Assembly: GCF_024055715.1 (NCBI RefSeq)
Contig: NZ_JAMXMV010000007.1
Location: 361,288-425,287, forward strand
Direction of reading: 5' to 3'
DNA length: 64,000 bases
Source of the DNA: Actinoallomurus soli
GTDB lineage: Bacteria > Actinomycetota > Actinomycetes > Streptosporangiales > Streptosporangiaceae
A model generated the notes under the pieces. It worked only from the letters and a program-made list of their open reading frames with translations, was not told the DNA's origin and searched no databases. Of this stretch, positions 19,035 to 29,054 are shown one piece after another; the stretch's first letter is position 1; every line of letters starts with the position of its first letter. The position numbers and the translations under genes are program-made.

Positions 19035-21125
19035 ATGACAACGCCTGACGACAAGGACCGCCAGCTCGACCACGTCCGCGTCAACCCGAACCACGGCTCG
19101 CGGCTGACGACCGACCAGGGGATCCCGGTCGACGACACCGACAACTCGCTTCAGGCGGGCGAGCGGGGTCCCACGCTCATGGAGGATTTCCACTTCCGTG
19201 AGAAGCTCACCCACTTCGATCACGAGCGGATCCCGGAGCGCGTCGTACACGCCCGGGGCTCGGGGGCCTACGGGTACTTCGAGGTGACGGATCCGCTCAC
19301 CGAGTACACGACCGCGGAGTTCCTCCGCGACACCTCGCTGCGCACGCCGGTGTTCGTGCGCTTCTCGACCGTCGGCGGCTCGCGGGGGTCGGCCGACACG
19401 GTGCGCGACGTCCGCGGGTTCGCGACGAAGTTCTACACCCGGCAGGGCAACTTCGACCTCGTCGGCAACAACATGCCGGTGTTCTTCATCCAGGACGGGA
19501 TCAAGTTCCCCGACTTCGTGCACGCGGTCAAGCCGGAGCCGCACAACGAGATCCCGCAGGCCTCCTCGGCCCATGACACCCTGTGGGACTTCGTGCAGCT
19601 GCAGCCCGAGACGACGCACATGATGATGTGGCTGATGTCGGACCGGGCGCTGCCGCGCAGTTTCCGGATGATGCAGGGCTTCGGCGTGCACACCTTCCGT
19701 CTGGTCAACGAGGAAGGCGTCGGCACGTTCGTGAAGTTCCACTGGAAGCCGAAGCTCGGCACGCACTCGCTGGTGTGGGACGAGACGCAGAAGATCGCCG
19801 GCAAGGATCCGGACTTCAACCGCCGTGACCTGTGGGAGGCGATCGAGGCCGGGCACTTCCCCGCGTGGGAGCTCGGCGTGCAGCTCGTGCCCGAGGAACG
19901 CGAACACGACTTCGACTTCGACCTGCTCGACGCCACGAAGATCATTCCGGAGGAGGAGGTGCCCGTACGCCCGGTCGGGCGGCTGGTGCTCGACCGCAAT
20001 CCGGACAACTTCTTCGCCGAGACCGAGCAGGTGGCCTTCCACCTGGGCAACGTCGTCCCGGGCATCGACTTCACCAACGATCCGCTGCTGCAGGCGCGGC
20101 TGTTCTCCTACCTCGACACGCAGCTGATCCGCCTCGGCGGGCCGAACTTCACCCAGCTGCCGGTGAACCGGCCGGTCGCCGAGGTGCGCAACCACCAGCG
20201 CGACGGCTACCACCAGTCGGTGGTCCACACCGGCCGGGCCGCCTACCATCCGAACTCGCTCGGCGGCGGCTGCCCGGCCGTGGTCCCGGAGGGCGCGTTC
20301 ACGCACTACCAGGAGCGCGTCGACGGCAACAAGATCCGCAAGCGGAGCCAGAGCTTCGCCGACCACTACTCCCAGGCGACCCTGTTCTGGAACAGCATGT
20401 CCGACTGGGAGAAGGAGCACATCATCGCGGCGTTCCGCTTCGAGCTGGGGAAGGTGGAGCACCGGAACATCAGGCAGGGCGTCGTGGCCAACCTGAACAA
20501 CGTCGACCACTACCTGGCCGTCGCGGTCGCGGAGGGCGTCGGGGCCGAGCCGCCCGCGCAGCCGGCCACCCCGAACCATGGGCGCAGTTCTCCCGCGCTG
20601 AGCCAGGCAGGCGCCCCGCGTGACTCGGTCGAGACCCGCAAGATCGCGATCCTGGTCGCCGACGGCGTGGACACCGCCGACGTGCGGGCGCTCCAGGAGG
20701 CGCTCTCGGCGGTCGGCGCGATTCCCGAGGTACTGGCCGGGCGGGACGGCGTCGTCGAAGGCTCCGAAGGGCCGGTCGAGGTGACGCGGGCCCTGCCGAC
20801 CGTCGGCTCGGTGCTGTACGACGCGGTCGTGGTCCCCGGCGGGAAGGAGTCGGTGACGGCGCTGGAGGCCGACGGCAGCGCCGTGCAGTTCGTCGCGGAG
20901 GCGTTCAAGCACGGCAAGGCGATCGGGGCCGTCGGGGACGGGATGCGCCTGCTGTCGAGCGCCCGGCTGAACGGAGTGAACGACCACGGCGAGGCCCTGA
21001 CCGCCGACCAGGGCGTCGTGATGCAGTCGGCGTCCGGCGTGACCGGGGAGTTCATCGAGCAGTTCGTCATGGCGGTGGCGGCGCACCGGCACACCAACCG
21101 CGACCTCGCCCCCGTCCCGGCCTGA
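19035..21125 (+). CDS. katE: Large-subunit catalase (HPII/KatE, clade 2)
   Basis: 696-aa monofunctional haem catalase that converts hydrogen peroxide to water and oxygen. The distal histidine is in [15 protein letters not shown] (about residue 73), the conserved [16 protein letters not shown] follows, and the proximal haem tyrosine lies in [10 protein letters not shown]. The catalase core ends near residue 510. It is followed by a C-terminal class I glutamine-amidotransferase/DJ-1-like domain ([11 protein letters not shown] to the end), which defines the large-subunit clade. The ATG at 19035 follows CGGAGGGA. The last codons and stop are copied as a short tandem duplication downstream. Confidence 0.95.
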   Translation: MTTPDDKDRQLDHVRVNPNHGSRLTTDQGIPVDDTDNSLQAGERGPTLMEDFHFREKLTHFDHERIPERVVHARGSGAYGYFEVTDPLTEYTTAEFLRDTSLRTPVFVRFSTVGGSRGSADTVRDVRGFATKFYTRQGNFDLVGNNMPVFFIQDGIKFPDFVHAVKPEPHNEIPQASSAHDTLWDFVQLQPETTHMMMWLMSDRALPRSFRMMQGFGVHTFRLVNEEGVGTFVKFHWKPKLGTHSLVWDETQKIAGKDPDFNRRDLWEAIEAGHFPAWELGVQLVPEEREHDFDFDLLDATKIIPEEEVPVRPVGRLVLDRNPDNFFAETEQVAFHLGNVVPGIDFTNDPLLQARLFSYLDTQLIRLGGPNFTQLPVNRPVAEVRNHQRDGYHQSVVHTGRAAYHPNSLGGGCPAVVPEGAFTHYQERVDGNKIRKRSQSFADHYSQATLFWNSMSDWEKEHIIAAFRFELGKVEHRNIRQGVVANLNNVDHYLAVAVAEGVGAEPPAQPATPNHGRSSPALSQAGAPRDSVETRKIAILVADGVDTADVRALQEALSAVGAIPEVLAGRDGVVEGSEGPVEVTRALPTVGSVLYDAVVVPGGKESVTALEADGSAVQFVAEAFKHGKAIGAVGDGMRLLSSARLNGVNDHGEALTADQGVVMQSASGVTGEFIEQFVMAVAAHRHTNRDLAPVPA

Positions 21126-21157
21126 CCGACCGCGACCTCGCCCCCGTCCCGGCCTGA
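21097..21157. repeat. 29-bp direct duplication across the katE stop codon
   Basis: Bases 21097-21125, which cover the last katE codons and the stop, recur identically at 21129-21157, a 32-base period. The second copy lies outside the gene. Confidence 0.8.
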
Positions 21158-21181
21158 TCCGGCCGCGGAACGAACCGCGTT

Positions 21182-21206
21182 GGGCCGCGCCCACCGGGCG
21201 CGGCCC
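21182..21206. terminator. Hairpin terminator between convergent katE and phosphoesterase genes
   Basis: Perfect 11-bp GC stem (21182-21192 with 21196-21206) and a 3-base loop, placed between two converging genes. Confidence 0.8.
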
Positions 21207-21235
21207 TTCGTGTTCGCCGGGGACCGTCGCGTCCG

Positions 21236-21997
21236 CTACGCGGTCGCGCCGACGGTGTCGTCGGTCGCGCACTCCACGTCGTCGGGACCGCCGAGGCAGT
21301 ACACCGCGTAGGCGCGCTCGATGACCGGCAGGGCGGCGTTCCGTACGGGGATCCCGCCCGGCGTGATCCCCTTCTCCACGCCGCGGTGGGCGTGGCCGTG
21401 CACGGCGAGGTCGATCCCCGCTCCGTCGATCACCTCGGCGAGCAGGTAGCTGCCGAGGAAGGGGTAGATCTCGAGGGGCTCGCCGTTGAGGGTGTCCTTC
21501 ACCGGCGCGTAGTGGGTGAGGGCCACCCGCGCGTCCGCGTCCAGCGCGCCGAGCGCCTCGCCGAGCCGGGCGGCGGTGGCCTTCGTGTGCCGGATGAACG
21601 CCTTCATCTCCGGCTCGCCGAAGTCGGAGCCGCAGCGGCCGGCGAACCCGCCGCCGAAGCCCTTGGCGCCGGCGACGCCGAGGCGCCGGCCGTGGCAGTC
21701 GATCACCGTGGACTCGCCCTCGAGGACGGTGATCCCCGCGTCCTGCAGCGCCTTGGTGATCTCGGTCTCCTCGTCGGAGTGGTAGTCGTGGTTGCCGAGC
21801 ACCGTGATGACGGGGACGCCGATGTCGCGGAGCTCGTCCGCGGCAATGCGTCCCTCCTCGGCCGTGCCGTGCTGGGTCAGATCACCGGCGACGAGCAGGA
21901 TGTCGGCGTCGTCGGCGATTCCGGTCAGTCGGTTGCGGTACAGGCCGCGCACATCCTCGCCGACGTGGATGTCGCCGACCGCGGCCACGCGAATCAT
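21236..21997 (-). CDS. Metallophosphoesterase family protein
   Basis: 253-aa calcineurin-like phosphoesterase. The dinuclear metal-site motifs are in order: VGDIHVGED (GDxH), VAGDLTQHG (GDxxxxG), VLGNHDYHSDE (GNHD), ALTHYAP and VHGHAHRG (GHxH). The substrate, possibly a phosphodiester or nucleotide, is unknown. It is the last gene of a three-gene operon with 4-base overlaps, after the BON and nucleotidyltransferase genes. Confidence 0.9.
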   Translation of the reverse strand: MIRVAAVGDIHVGEDVRGLYRNRLTGIADDADILLVAGDLTQHGTAEEGRIAADELRDIGVPVITVLGNHDYHSDEETEITKALQDAGITVLEGESTVIDCHGRRLGVAGAKGFGGGFAGRCGSDFGEPEMKAFIRHTKATAARLGEALGALDADARVALTHYAPVKDTLNGEPLEIYPFLGSYLLAEVIDGAGIDLAVHGHAHRGVEKGITPGGIPVRNAALPVIERAYAVYCLGGPDDVECATDDTVGATA

Positions 21998-22251
21998 GAG
22001 GGCGTTTCCTCCGTTTTCGGGGGGCGGATCTCAACAACGGTCACATCGTTGGAGATCCGTCTTCCGCCGGCCGCCTCCCGGGCGACCGTCTCGATGAGTT
22101 CCCGCCTCCGGGGAGTCGCCACCTGGCCGCGCAGGAAGACGACATCACCGCGGACGTCGACCTGGATGCCGAGCTCGACCGTGCGGGCGTCCTCGGCGAG
22201 GCGGCTCTTGATGCGGGCGGCGAGGTAGTGGGGCGGGTCGCTGGGCGTCAT
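21994..22251 (-). CDS. BON domain protein
   Basis: 85-aa single BON domain, with the core VDVRGDVVFLRGQVATPRRR and a following helix (ELIETVAREAAGG), then VTVVEI. No signal peptide is seen, so it is probably cytoplasmic, unlike OsmY. Its start and stop overlap its neighbours by 4 bases, suggesting co-translation with the phosphoesterase and nucleotidyltransferase. Confidence 0.85.
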   Translation of the reverse strand: MTPSDPPHYLAARIKSRLAEDARTVELGIQVDVRGDVVFLRGQVATPRRRELIETVAREAAGGRRISNDVTVVEIRPPKTEETPS

Positions 22252-22835
22252 CCGTCACTCCTCTCGTACGGCGGCCCGTACTCCATCACGTGCAGGCGGT
22301 GCAGCAGCGTCAGATAGGCGTAGGCGTACGGGGAGTCCGCCGTCTCGGCGATCACCCGCGGCCAGTCGATCTGCTCGCGCAGCGCCCGCGATACCGGTAG
22401 GTATCCCCCGAAGTCACTCGCCTTCTCGTCGAACGCGAGAAGGCGCAGAATCGTCATGTCGGTGGCGGTCAGCACCGGCATGGCGACCGCCTCGACGTGC
22501 ATCTCCTCGGCGCGGGAGAGCAGGGCGGCGTCCACGGCCCGTCCCGACGGCCGGAAGATCAAATCGACCGTCCGGCCGTCGTCGTAGACCTTGGCCAGCC
22601 ATGCCTCGGGAATCTCGGCGCGTCGCATCCCCACGGACTCCAGCGCCGCGAGCGCGACGTCGACCTCCTCCTCCGGAAGGACGAAGTCGACGTCGTGGGT
22701 CGACGGCGCGGCGCCGCGCGCGTAGGCCGCGTATCCGCCGGCCAGCGCGAACTTGACACCGCTGCCGGTCAGCGCGGCCGCGGCCTTCCTGAGGGTCTCC
22801 AGCAGCTCTCCCGGCGCGGCCTCGACGTCAGCCAT
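22248..22835 (-). CDS. Nucleotidyltransferase-fold protein
   Basis: 195-aa protein with a pol-beta-like nucleotidyltransferase core: KFALAGGYAAYARG (GG motif) and a THDVDFVLP acidic pair (about residues 47-53). In this family (AbiEii/MNT-like or DUF6036-like) the target may be tRNA, protein or a small molecule. No partner HEPN or antitoxin gene lies beside it; the neighbours are BON and phosphoesterase genes, which argues against a classic toxin-antitoxin pair. Confidence 0.75.
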   Translation of the reverse strand: MADVEAAPGELLETLRKAAAALTGSGVKFALAGGYAAYARGAAPSTHDVDFVLPEEEVDVALAALESVGMRRAEIPEAWLAKVYDDGRTVDLIFRPSGRAVDAALLSRAEEMHVEAVAMPVLTATDMTILRLLAFDEKASDFGGYLPVSRALREQIDWPRVIAETADSPYAYAYLTLLHRLHVMEYGPPYERSDG

Positions 22836-22868
22836 CGCGCAGGCACCTCCGGGCGTCGCTCGGCATGC

Positions 22869-23441
22869 TCAGTCGCCGCGTCCGGTGACGGCGTCGCGGA
22901 CCCGGTCGGCCGCGGCGACCGCGGGTCCGGCCGCCTTGAGGATGCCGGGCTTGGGCGGCGTGTGCGGGTGCGGCCGGGTCGGGGCCAGCTTCTTGCCGTC
23001 CTCCAGCTTGGTGCCCAGCTCGTCCGCCTCCTCGGCGCTGAGCACGCCGCGCAGCGGCACCCAGACCTGCTCCTCCTCGTAGGCGATGTGCTCGCGCCCG
23101 TCCGCGGTGAACTTGCTCAGGAGCTCCTCGAACTTGGGGTCGTCCCCCTTGAGGTCCTTCAGCTCGTCCAGGACGTACTTGGCCTTCTGCTCCTGGTCGG
23201 TGGCCTCGTCGGCGAGGCGGTCGCCGTCCGGCAGCTTGTCGCGGACCGTCGGCCAGAAGTACTCCTCCTCGACCGCCTCGTGCTTGGACTCCTCGATGAC
23301 CAGCTGTTCGACCAGCTTCTCCCGGACCTTCAGCTGATCGGGGCTCGCCCCGGTCGCGGCCGTCGGCCCCTTCTCGAGCTCGGCGAGCGCCTTCTTTACC
23401 TCTTCGTGGTCCTTGCGAAGCACGTCGAATACGTTCGACAT
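22869..23441 (-). CDS. Hemerythrin domain protein
   Basis: 190-aa protein with an N-terminal four-helix hemerythrin-like domain. Iron-ligand residues are visible in LRKDHEEV (His11), EESKHEAVEEEYFWP (H/E) and GREHIAYEEEQVWVPL (H/E). It probably binds a non-haem di-iron centre for oxygen, NO or redox sensing. The C-terminal tail is Pro/His-rich. The ATG at 23441 has GGGGAGG upstream. Confidence 0.88.
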   Translation of the reverse strand: MSNVFDVLRKDHEEVKKALAELEKGPTAATGASPDQLKVREKLVEQLVIEESKHEAVEEEYFWPTVRDKLPDGDRLADEATDQEQKAKYVLDELKDLKGDDPKFEELLSKFTADGREHIAYEEEQVWVPLRGVLSAEEADELGTKLEDGKKLAPTRPHPHTPPKPGILKAAGPAVAAADRVRDAVTGRGD

Positions 23442-23598
23442 GGTTCCTCCCCTAGGTAGCCGACGCGCCCTCCCTGCCCGCGAGGTGGGGTTCAAAACCG
23501 CCGTTCGAGGGCCGCTCGGCGGGGTCGCCGGAGGCCGAGGATTCGATGATCCTGCGCCGGGTAGTCGATCGGTTACTTCTTCGAGGGGAGGTCGATCG

Positions 23599-24465
23599 GT
23601 GAGCCGCGTCACCGTCGTGATCGCCACCAGGAACAGGCGATCGGAGCTGCTGCGCACCCTCGAACGGCTGGAGGCCCTACCGGACCGGCCGGTCGTCGTG
23701 GTGGTCGACAACGGGTCCGGGGACGGTACCGCGACGGCGGTGACGGACCGCCATCCCGCCGTACGGGTCGTGCCGCTGGGCCGCAACCGGGGCGCCGCCG
23801 CCCGGAACGTCGGCGTCCACTTGGCCCGCACGCCGTACGTCGCGTTCAGCGACGACGACTCGTGGTGGGAGCCGGGGGCGCTGACCCGGGCCGCCGAGCT
23901 GTTCGACGCCCACCCGCGCCTCGGCCTGATCGCGGCCCGCACCCTGGTCGGGCCGGACCGCGAGCCCGACCCGATCAACGCGGCGATGGCCGAGTCGCCG
24001 CTGCCGCCCGATCCCGGTCTGCCCGGTCCGCCCGTCCTCGGCTTCCTGGCCTGCGCCTCGATCGTCCGGCGACAGGCGTTCCTGGACGTCGGCGGGTTCT
24101 CGTCCCTGCTGTTCTTCGTCGGGGAGGAGCGCCTGCTGTCCTACGACCTGGCCGCCGCCGGGTGGGGCCTATGTCACGTCCCGGAGATCGTCGCGGTCCA
24201 CGAGCCGTCGACGAACCGCCCGCCGTCCCACCGGCGCCGCCGCAGCGAGCTGCGCAACACCGTCCTCACGGCCTGGATGCGCCGCCCCGGCCTCGTCGCG
24301 GTCAGGGAGACCGCACGGCTCGGAGCGCGGGCCCTGCGCGACGGCGACTCGCGGGCGGCCCTCGCGGGCGCCGCCGTGCGCCTGCCCTCGGCGCTCGCGG
24401 CGCGGCGGCCCGTCCCGGCGACCGTCGAGGGCGGCATCCGCCGGCTGGCCGGGGAGACGCCGTGA
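23599..24465 (+). CDS. Family 2 glycosyltransferase
   Basis: 288-aa GT-A fold glycosyltransferase. It starts with the typical VTVVIATRNRRSELLRTLERL, has VVVDNGSGDGT and the nucleotide/metal motif AFSDDDSWWEPGAL (about 83-96). No transmembrane helix is evident, so it probably acts on a membrane-bound or soluble acceptor in the cytoplasm. The GTG start has GGGGAGG upstream; its stop overlaps the next GT2 start (GTGA). The two are paralogues that probably arose by tandem duplication. Confidence 0.88.
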   Translation: MSRVTVVIATRNRRSELLRTLERLEALPDRPVVVVVDNGSGDGTATAVTDRHPAVRVVPLGRNRGAAARNVGVHLARTPYVAFSDDDSWWEPGALTRAAELFDAHPRLGLIAARTLVGPDREPDPINAAMAESPLPPDPGLPGPPVLGFLACASIVRRQAFLDVGGFSSLLFFVGEERLLSYDLAAAGWGLCHVPEIVAVHEPSTNRPPSHRRRRSELRNTVLTAWMRRPGLVAVRETARLGARALRDGDSRAALAGAAVRLPSALAARRPVPATVEGGIRRLAGETP

Positions 24466-25361
24466 GACCGGACCCGAGGATCACCGTCGTCATCATCACC
24501 CGCGATCGCCGCCCCGAGCTACTGCGGACCCTGGACCTGCTGACCCTGCTCCCCGAGCGCCCGCCGATCACCGTCGTCGACAACGCCTCCTCCGACGGCA
24601 CCCCGGACGCCGTCGCCGAGGCGTACCCGCGGGTCCGGCTGATCCGGGCCGCGCGCAACCTGGGCGCCGTCGGGCGCAACCTCGCCGTCGCGGAGGTGAC
24701 CACCCCGTACGTCGCGTTCTGCGACGACGACACGTGGTGGGAGCCAGGCGCCTTGGCCCGCGCGGCGGACCTGCTGGACCGGTATCCGCGGCTGGCGACG
24801 GTCACCGGCCTGATCCTGGTCGAACCGGACCGGGGAGAGGACCCGATCACCCCGGAGCTGCGGCACTCGCCGGTGCCCGCCCCGTCCTGGATGCCGGGTC
24901 CCGCCCTGATGAGCATCATGGCCGGGGCGTCGATGATCCGCGTGGAGGCGTTCCGCGAGGTCGGCGGGTTCTCGCCGCGGCTCGTGCTGGGCGGCGAGGA
25001 GGAGCTGTTCTGCATGGACCTGGCCGCACGGGGCTGGTGGATGTGCTGGGCCGAGGACGTCGTCGTGCACCACGCCGCGTCCGCCGCCCGCGATCCCCGC
25101 GAACGCCGCCGGGTCGGCATCCGCAACACCCTCTGGACCACCTGGCTACGCCGCCCGCTCCCCTCGGCCGCCCGCAGGACGCTCACCGTGCTCCGTACGG
25201 TCCCCCGGGACCGTACGACCCTGTCCGCGGTGGCCGAGGCGGTCACCGGCCTGCCCTGGGTGCTCCGGGAACGCCGCCCGGTCCCCGACCACGTCGAACG
25301 CAACCTGCGCCTGCTGGCGGAACCCCAGCGCCGCTCCCCCGCCCGCCGCTACGTCGGCTGA
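24462..25361 (+). CDS. Family 2 glycosyltransferase (paralogue of the preceding gene)
   Basis: 299 aa with the same architecture: ITVVIITRDRRPELLRTLDLL, VVDNASSDGTPDAV, AFCDDDTWWEPGAL and GGEEELFCMDLAARGWWMCW. The shared WWEPGAL and C-terminal 'RRPVP..VE.N/G.RLLAE' parts show it is a sister of the gene before it. The acceptor and sugar donor are unknown. Confidence 0.88.
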   Translation: MRPDPRITVVIITRDRRPELLRTLDLLTLLPERPPITVVDNASSDGTPDAVAEAYPRVRLIRAARNLGAVGRNLAVAEVTTPYVAFCDDDTWWEPGALARAADLLDRYPRLATVTGLILVEPDRGEDPITPELRHSPVPAPSWMPGPALMSIMAGASMIRVEAFREVGGFSPRLVLGGEEELFCMDLAARGWWMCWAEDVVVHHAASAARDPRERRRVGIRNTLWTTWLRRPLPSAARRTLTVLRTVPRDRTTLSAVAEAVTGLPWVLRERRPVPDHVERNLRLLAEPQRRSPARRYVG

Positions 25362-25454
25362 CCACGCCGTGACCGCGGGGTACGGGTTCCCGTACCCCGG
25401 ATCCGGATGGAAGCACGATCGTGCGGGCCGCCGTGTTCCGGCCAGGCTTGCGCC

Positions 25455-26366
25455 ATGCCCTTCTCGAAACCGCACGGCCGCCGTGACGGCGGCCGCCCTG
25501 AAGCCGGCGGCCGCCCTGGACACGACGGCCACCCTGAACCCGGCGGCAGCCCCGGACACGACGGTCCCCGTTCCGCCGCCTCGCCGTACCGCCCCGGCGC
25601 CGCTTCGCCCCCCGACGGCAGGGAGGACGCGGGTCCGGGCGACCGCGCGGCGGCTCGGTGCGACGACCTGCACCGCCGCTACGGCAGGGGCGCGAACGCC
25701 GTCCACGCGCTGCGCGGCGTGACCATCGCCTTCGCGCCGGGGACGTTCACGGCCGTGATGGGGCCCTCCGGATCGGGCAAGACGACCCTGCTGCACTGCG
25801 TCGCGGGCATGGACCGGCCGACCTCCGGCACCGTCTGGTGGGGACGGACCGAGGTGTCCCGGCTGCGGGAACGCCGGCTGGCCGAACTACGCCGCTCCGA
25901 GGTCGGGTTCGTCTTCCAATCGTTCAACCTGATGCCCGCCATGACCGTCGAGCAGAACGTGACGCTGCCGGGCCGGCTGGCCGGACGGCCGCCCGAGCGG
26001 GCGGCGGTGCGCGAGGCGCTGCGGCAGGTGGGGCTCGCCGGCCGCGAACGGCACCGCCCAGGGCAACTGTCAGGCGGCCAGCAGCAGCGGGTCGCCATCG
26101 CGCGGGCCCTGGTGGCCCGCCCAGAGGTGGTGTTCGCCGACGAGCCCACGGGTGCCCTCGACCGGCGGACCGGTATGGAGATCCTGTCGCTGCTGCGCGC
26201 CGGCGTCGACGGGCAGGGGCGGACCTGCGTCATGGTGACGCACGATCCGGTCGCCGCCGGCTACGCCGACCGCGTCGTGGTGCTGGCCGACGGCGTCATC
26301 GTCGATGACCTGGACCGCCCGTCGGCGGCGGTCGTCTCCGAGCGCCTGAGCCGGCTGGGAGGCTGA
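25455..26366 (+). CDS. ABC transporter ATP-binding protein (MacB/LolD-like)
   Basis: 303 aa with an unusual Pro/Gly/His/Asp-rich N-terminal tail (about 75 residues, partly built from 18-bp repeats) before a normal LolD/MacB-type ATPase: Walker [13 protein letters not shown]-loop VFQSFNLMP, signature [13 protein letters not shown], Walker [15 protein letters not shown] and H-loop VTHDP. The FtsX-type permease follows directly. The exact start is uncertain: ATG 25455 gives the tail, while a later GTG close to the ATPase core would remove it. Confidence 0.85.
   Translation: MPFSKPHGRRDGGRPEAGGRPGHDGHPEPGGSPGHDGPRSAASPYRPGAASPPDGREDAGPGDRAAARCDDLHRRYGRGANAVHALRGVTIAFAPGTFTAVMGPSGSGKTTLLHCVAGMDRPTSGTVWWGRTEVSRLRERRLAELRRSEVGFVFQSFNLMPAMTVEQNVTLPGRLAGRPPERAAVREALRQVGLAGRERHRPGQLSGGQQQRVAIARALVARPEVVFADEPTGALDRRTGMEILSLLRAGVDGQGRTCVMVTHDPVAAGYADRVVVLADGVIVDDLDRPSAAVVSERLSRLGG
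25491..25562 (+). repeat. In-frame 18-bp repeats in the N-terminal tail of the ABC ATPase
   Basis: Four 18-bp units (alternating so that the true period is 36 bp) run from 25491 to 25562 and encode [24 protein letters not shown] sequence. They lie upstream of the conserved ATPase fold. Confidence 0.75.
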
Positions 26367-26367
26367 C

Positions 26368-27732
26368 GTGCTACGGCTCGCGTTCGGGCAGATCCGGACC
26401 CGGCCGGCGACGTTCGCCGGACTCGCCACGGCCCTGTTCATGGCGGTGACCGCGATCACCCTGTTCGGCTCGCTGATCGCCGCGAGCGTCGTCTCTCCTC
26501 CGGCGCACGGGAGTCAGCCCGGTCTCGTGGTCATCGGCGGCGCGTTCGGGGAGATCGCCATGCTGGTCGCCCTGTTCGTGGTGGTCAACACCCTCGGCTT
26601 CGCGATCCGTCAGCAGCACCGGGACCTGGCGCTCCTGCGTACCGTGGCGGCCACTCCCGGGCAGGTCCGCGGGCTGGTGCGCCGGCAGGTACTGATCGTC
26701 GTCTCCCTCGTCAGCCCGGCCGGCTGGGCGGCCGGGACGCTGGGCGCGCACCGTTTCCTCGCCGCCCTGGTGGCGCGCGACCTGGTGCCGGCCGGAAGCC
26801 GGATCCCGTTCACTCCGGTGCCGGCCGCGGCCGGCTCCGTGCTCTCGCTCGGACTCGGGACGCTGGCGGCCGTGGTCGCCGCCCGCCCGGTCTGCCGCAT
26901 CACCCCGGCCGTCGCGCTCGGGGAGAGCGTCGGCGGCGACCGCCGGGCCGACCCGATCCGTACGCCGGTCGGCCTCCTCGCGCTCGCCGGCGGCGGCGTT
27001 CTCTGCCTCGCGATCGCCCGGCAGCCCCCGGACAAGGCCGGGCAGGGCGCGCTGCTGGCCACGCTGGTCTTCCTGGTGGCGGTCGCGCTCCTCGGGCCGC
27101 TGTTCACCGTGGCCGTCGTCACGGTCCTCGGCCTGCCCCTGCGGGCGGTCGCGCCCCGCTCGGGCCGGCTCGCCGACGCGAACCTGCGCGGGTACGCCGC
27201 CCGGCTGTCGTCGGCCGTGGTCCCCCTGGCGTTGCTGACCTCGCTGGCGTGCGTGTTCCTGTCCCTCGGCGATACGGTCAGGGACGCCTCCCGCCATCTC
27301 GCAGGAACGGAACTGGCCTCGGTGACCTCCGCCGCCGACATCTGGCTCCGCCAGGTCGAGCTGATCATCCTCGTCTGCTTCGGCGGCGTGTCGACGGTCA
27401 ACACCCTGGCGGCGCTGACCGCCGCGCGGCGCCGTGAGTTCGCCCTGCTGACCCTGGTCGGCGCGACCCGCCGGCAGCTCGTCTCGATGCTCTGCGCCGA
27501 GTGCCTGCTGATCACGGCGGTGGGCACCCTCACCGGCACGGCCGTCGCGGGGGCCACCGTGACCTCCTTCAGCGTGACCCTTCCGGGCTCGCCGCTTCCG
27601 TCGATGGACCCGGGCGGCTACGGAAGGATCGCGGTGGGCGTGGCGGTGCTGGCCGCGCTGGGCATCCTCCTCACCGGGCTGCGCGCGACCTCGGGGCCGG
27701 CCACGGAGACGGTCGCTGGTCAGCGTGGCTGA
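26368..27732 (+). CDS. FtsX-like ABC transporter permease
   Basis: 454-aa membrane protein. One transmembrane segment is at about 15-40, two FtsX-like blocks are each preceded by a coupling helix (LLRTVAATPGQVRGLVRRQ and ALLTLVGATRRQLVSMLCAE), and about eight helices are expected in all. The GTG start is one base after the ATPase stop. It makes an exporter or lipoprotein-handling complex with the preceding ATPase; the sensor kinase after it overlaps by 8 bases, so transporter and sensing are tied together. Confidence 0.88.
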   Translation: MLRLAFGQIRTRPATFAGLATALFMAVTAITLFGSLIAASVVSPPAHGSQPGLVVIGGAFGEIAMLVALFVVVNTLGFAIRQQHRDLALLRTVAATPGQVRGLVRRQVLIVVSLVSPAGWAAGTLGAHRFLAALVARDLVPAGSRIPFTPVPAAAGSVLSLGLGTLAAVVAARPVCRITPAVALGESVGGDRRADPIRTPVGLLALAGGGVLCLAIARQPPDKAGQGALLATLVFLVAVALLGPLFTVAVVTVLGLPLRAVAPRSGRLADANLRGYAARLSSAVVPLALLTSLACVFLSLGDTVRDASRHLAGTELASVTSAADIWLRQVELIILVCFGGVSTVNTLAALTAARRREFALLTLVGATRRQLVSMLCAECLLITAVGTLTGTAVAGATVTSFSVTLPGSPLPSMDPGGYGRIAVGVAVLAALGILLTGLRATSGPATETVAGQRG

Positions 27733-28981
27733 GAACGCCCGGCGCGCGAGACGGCTCCGGCCCCGCCCGCCTCGGCCCGTCGTGCGTCCCGGCGAGGTCC
27801 TCTTCGCCGTCGCGGGGCTTCCGGCGGCCGTCGCCGGCGCCGGCTACGTCCTCGCCACGCTCTACGCGGGCGCGCTGCTGGCGGTGACCCTGGTCGGGCT
27901 TCCTCTCGTCGCGGCGGGCCTGCGGGGCGCCCGGGTGCTCGGCGCGCTGCACCGCCGGGCCGTCGCCCGGCTCCTCGGGGAGCAGATCCCCGGCCCCGAG
28001 CCGGTGCCGCACGTGCCCGGCGTGCTCGGCTGGATCCGCGCCGGGCTCACCGACCCGGCCGGCTGGCGGGCACTGCTGTACCTGATCCTCCGCCTCCCGG
28101 CCGGTCTGGTGGCCTTCCTGGCCTCGGCGGTGCTGCCGGCCGCCGCGCTCTGGTCGATCGGTTTTCCCGTGCTGGCCCGTGCGCTCCCCCCGGCCGATCG
28201 GACCGTCCCCTGGTGGGCGGAGGTGGCAGGCCCGCCGCTCGGACTCGTCCTGCTGGCGACCGTCCCCGCCGCCGTTCGGGGCGGGAGCGGGCTGAACCGC
28301 CGGCTGGCCCGGCTCCTGCTCGGCCCGACGGCCGGGCAGCGGCGGATGCGCGCGCTCGAACGGTCGCGGCACGCACTGGCCGCCGAGAGCACCGAGGCAC
28401 TGCGTTCGATCGAGCGTGATCTGCACGATGGAACGCAGGCCGAACTGGTCGCCATCGCCATGACCCTCTCGCTGGCCGACGACGCGCTCGGCGAACGCCC
28501 TGATCTGGCCCTGGACCGGCTGTCCGCGCTTCTCGGCCGGGCGCGGTCCCAGACCGACGACGCCATCGCGGGCCTACGGCGGATCACCCGGGGCATCAAC
28601 CCGGTGCCGCTCGACGCGGGGCTCGCCGCAGCCCTTCCGTCCCTGGCCGCGAGCAGTCCGGTCCCCGCCGACCTGCGCCTGGACCTGCGGGAACGCCCGG
28701 ACCCGGCGATCGAGCGCGTGGTGTACTTCTGCGCGGCCGAGCTCCTGACCAACGTTGCCAGGCACAGCGGAGCGGATTCCGCCGTCGTTGAGGTCACCGC
28801 CGCTCACGGACGGGTCCGGCTGGTGGTGCGCGACGAAGGGCGTGGCGGCGCGTTCCCGGGCGGCGGCAGTGGGCTGACCGGTCTGGGCCGTCGGGCGGAG
28901 GCCGTGGGCGGCACCCTCCGGATCACCAGCCCCGACGGCGGTCCCACGGCCATCGTCGCCGACCTGCCGGCCCGGATGTGA
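27725..28981 (+). CDS. Two-component sensor histidine kinase (NarL/DesK type)
   Basis: 418-aa membrane sensor kinase. Several hydrophobic helices occupy the first ~190 residues (about 27-60, 120-150, 165-180). The HisKA_3 phosphoacceptor is in SIERDLHDGTQAELVAIAMTL, and the ATP-binding HATPase_c part has AELLTNVARHSGAD (N box), VRDEGRGGAF and GSGLTGLGRRAEAVGG (G boxes). It overlaps the permease gene. The cognate regulator is presumably the response regulator that converges on it from 29741. Confidence 0.9.
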   Translation: MAENARRARRLRPRPPRPVVRPGEVLFAVAGLPAAVAGAGYVLATLYAGALLAVTLVGLPLVAAGLRGARVLGALHRRAVARLLGEQIPGPEPVPHVPGVLGWIRAGLTDPAGWRALLYLILRLPAGLVAFLASAVLPAAALWSIGFPVLARALPPADRTVPWWAEVAGPPLGLVLLATVPAAVRGGSGLNRRLARLLLGPTAGQRRMRALERSRHALAAESTEALRSIERDLHDGTQAELVAIAMTLSLADDALGERPDLALDRLSALLGRARSQTDDAIAGLRRITRGINPVPLDAGLAAALPSLAASSPVPADLRLDLRERPDPAIERVVYFCAAELLTNVARHSGADSAVVEVTAAHGRVRLVVRDEGRGGAFPGGGSGLTGLGRRAEAVGGTLRITSPDGGPTAIVADLPARM

Positions 28982-29054
28982 GCCGGACGCGAGCCCCCGT
29001 CCGGTCACCCGGGGCCGGGCTCCGTCGCCGGAGGAACGTCCCGGTCCGCGCGGG

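Noticed and set aside
18837..21272. Long leftward frame opposite katE
   Set aside because: Mirror image of the catalase gene with no motif or ribosome site of its own.
22248..22835. Toxin-antitoxin nucleotidyltransferase
   Set aside because: No partner HEPN or antitoxin gene is adjacent; the neighbours are BON and phosphoesterase genes.
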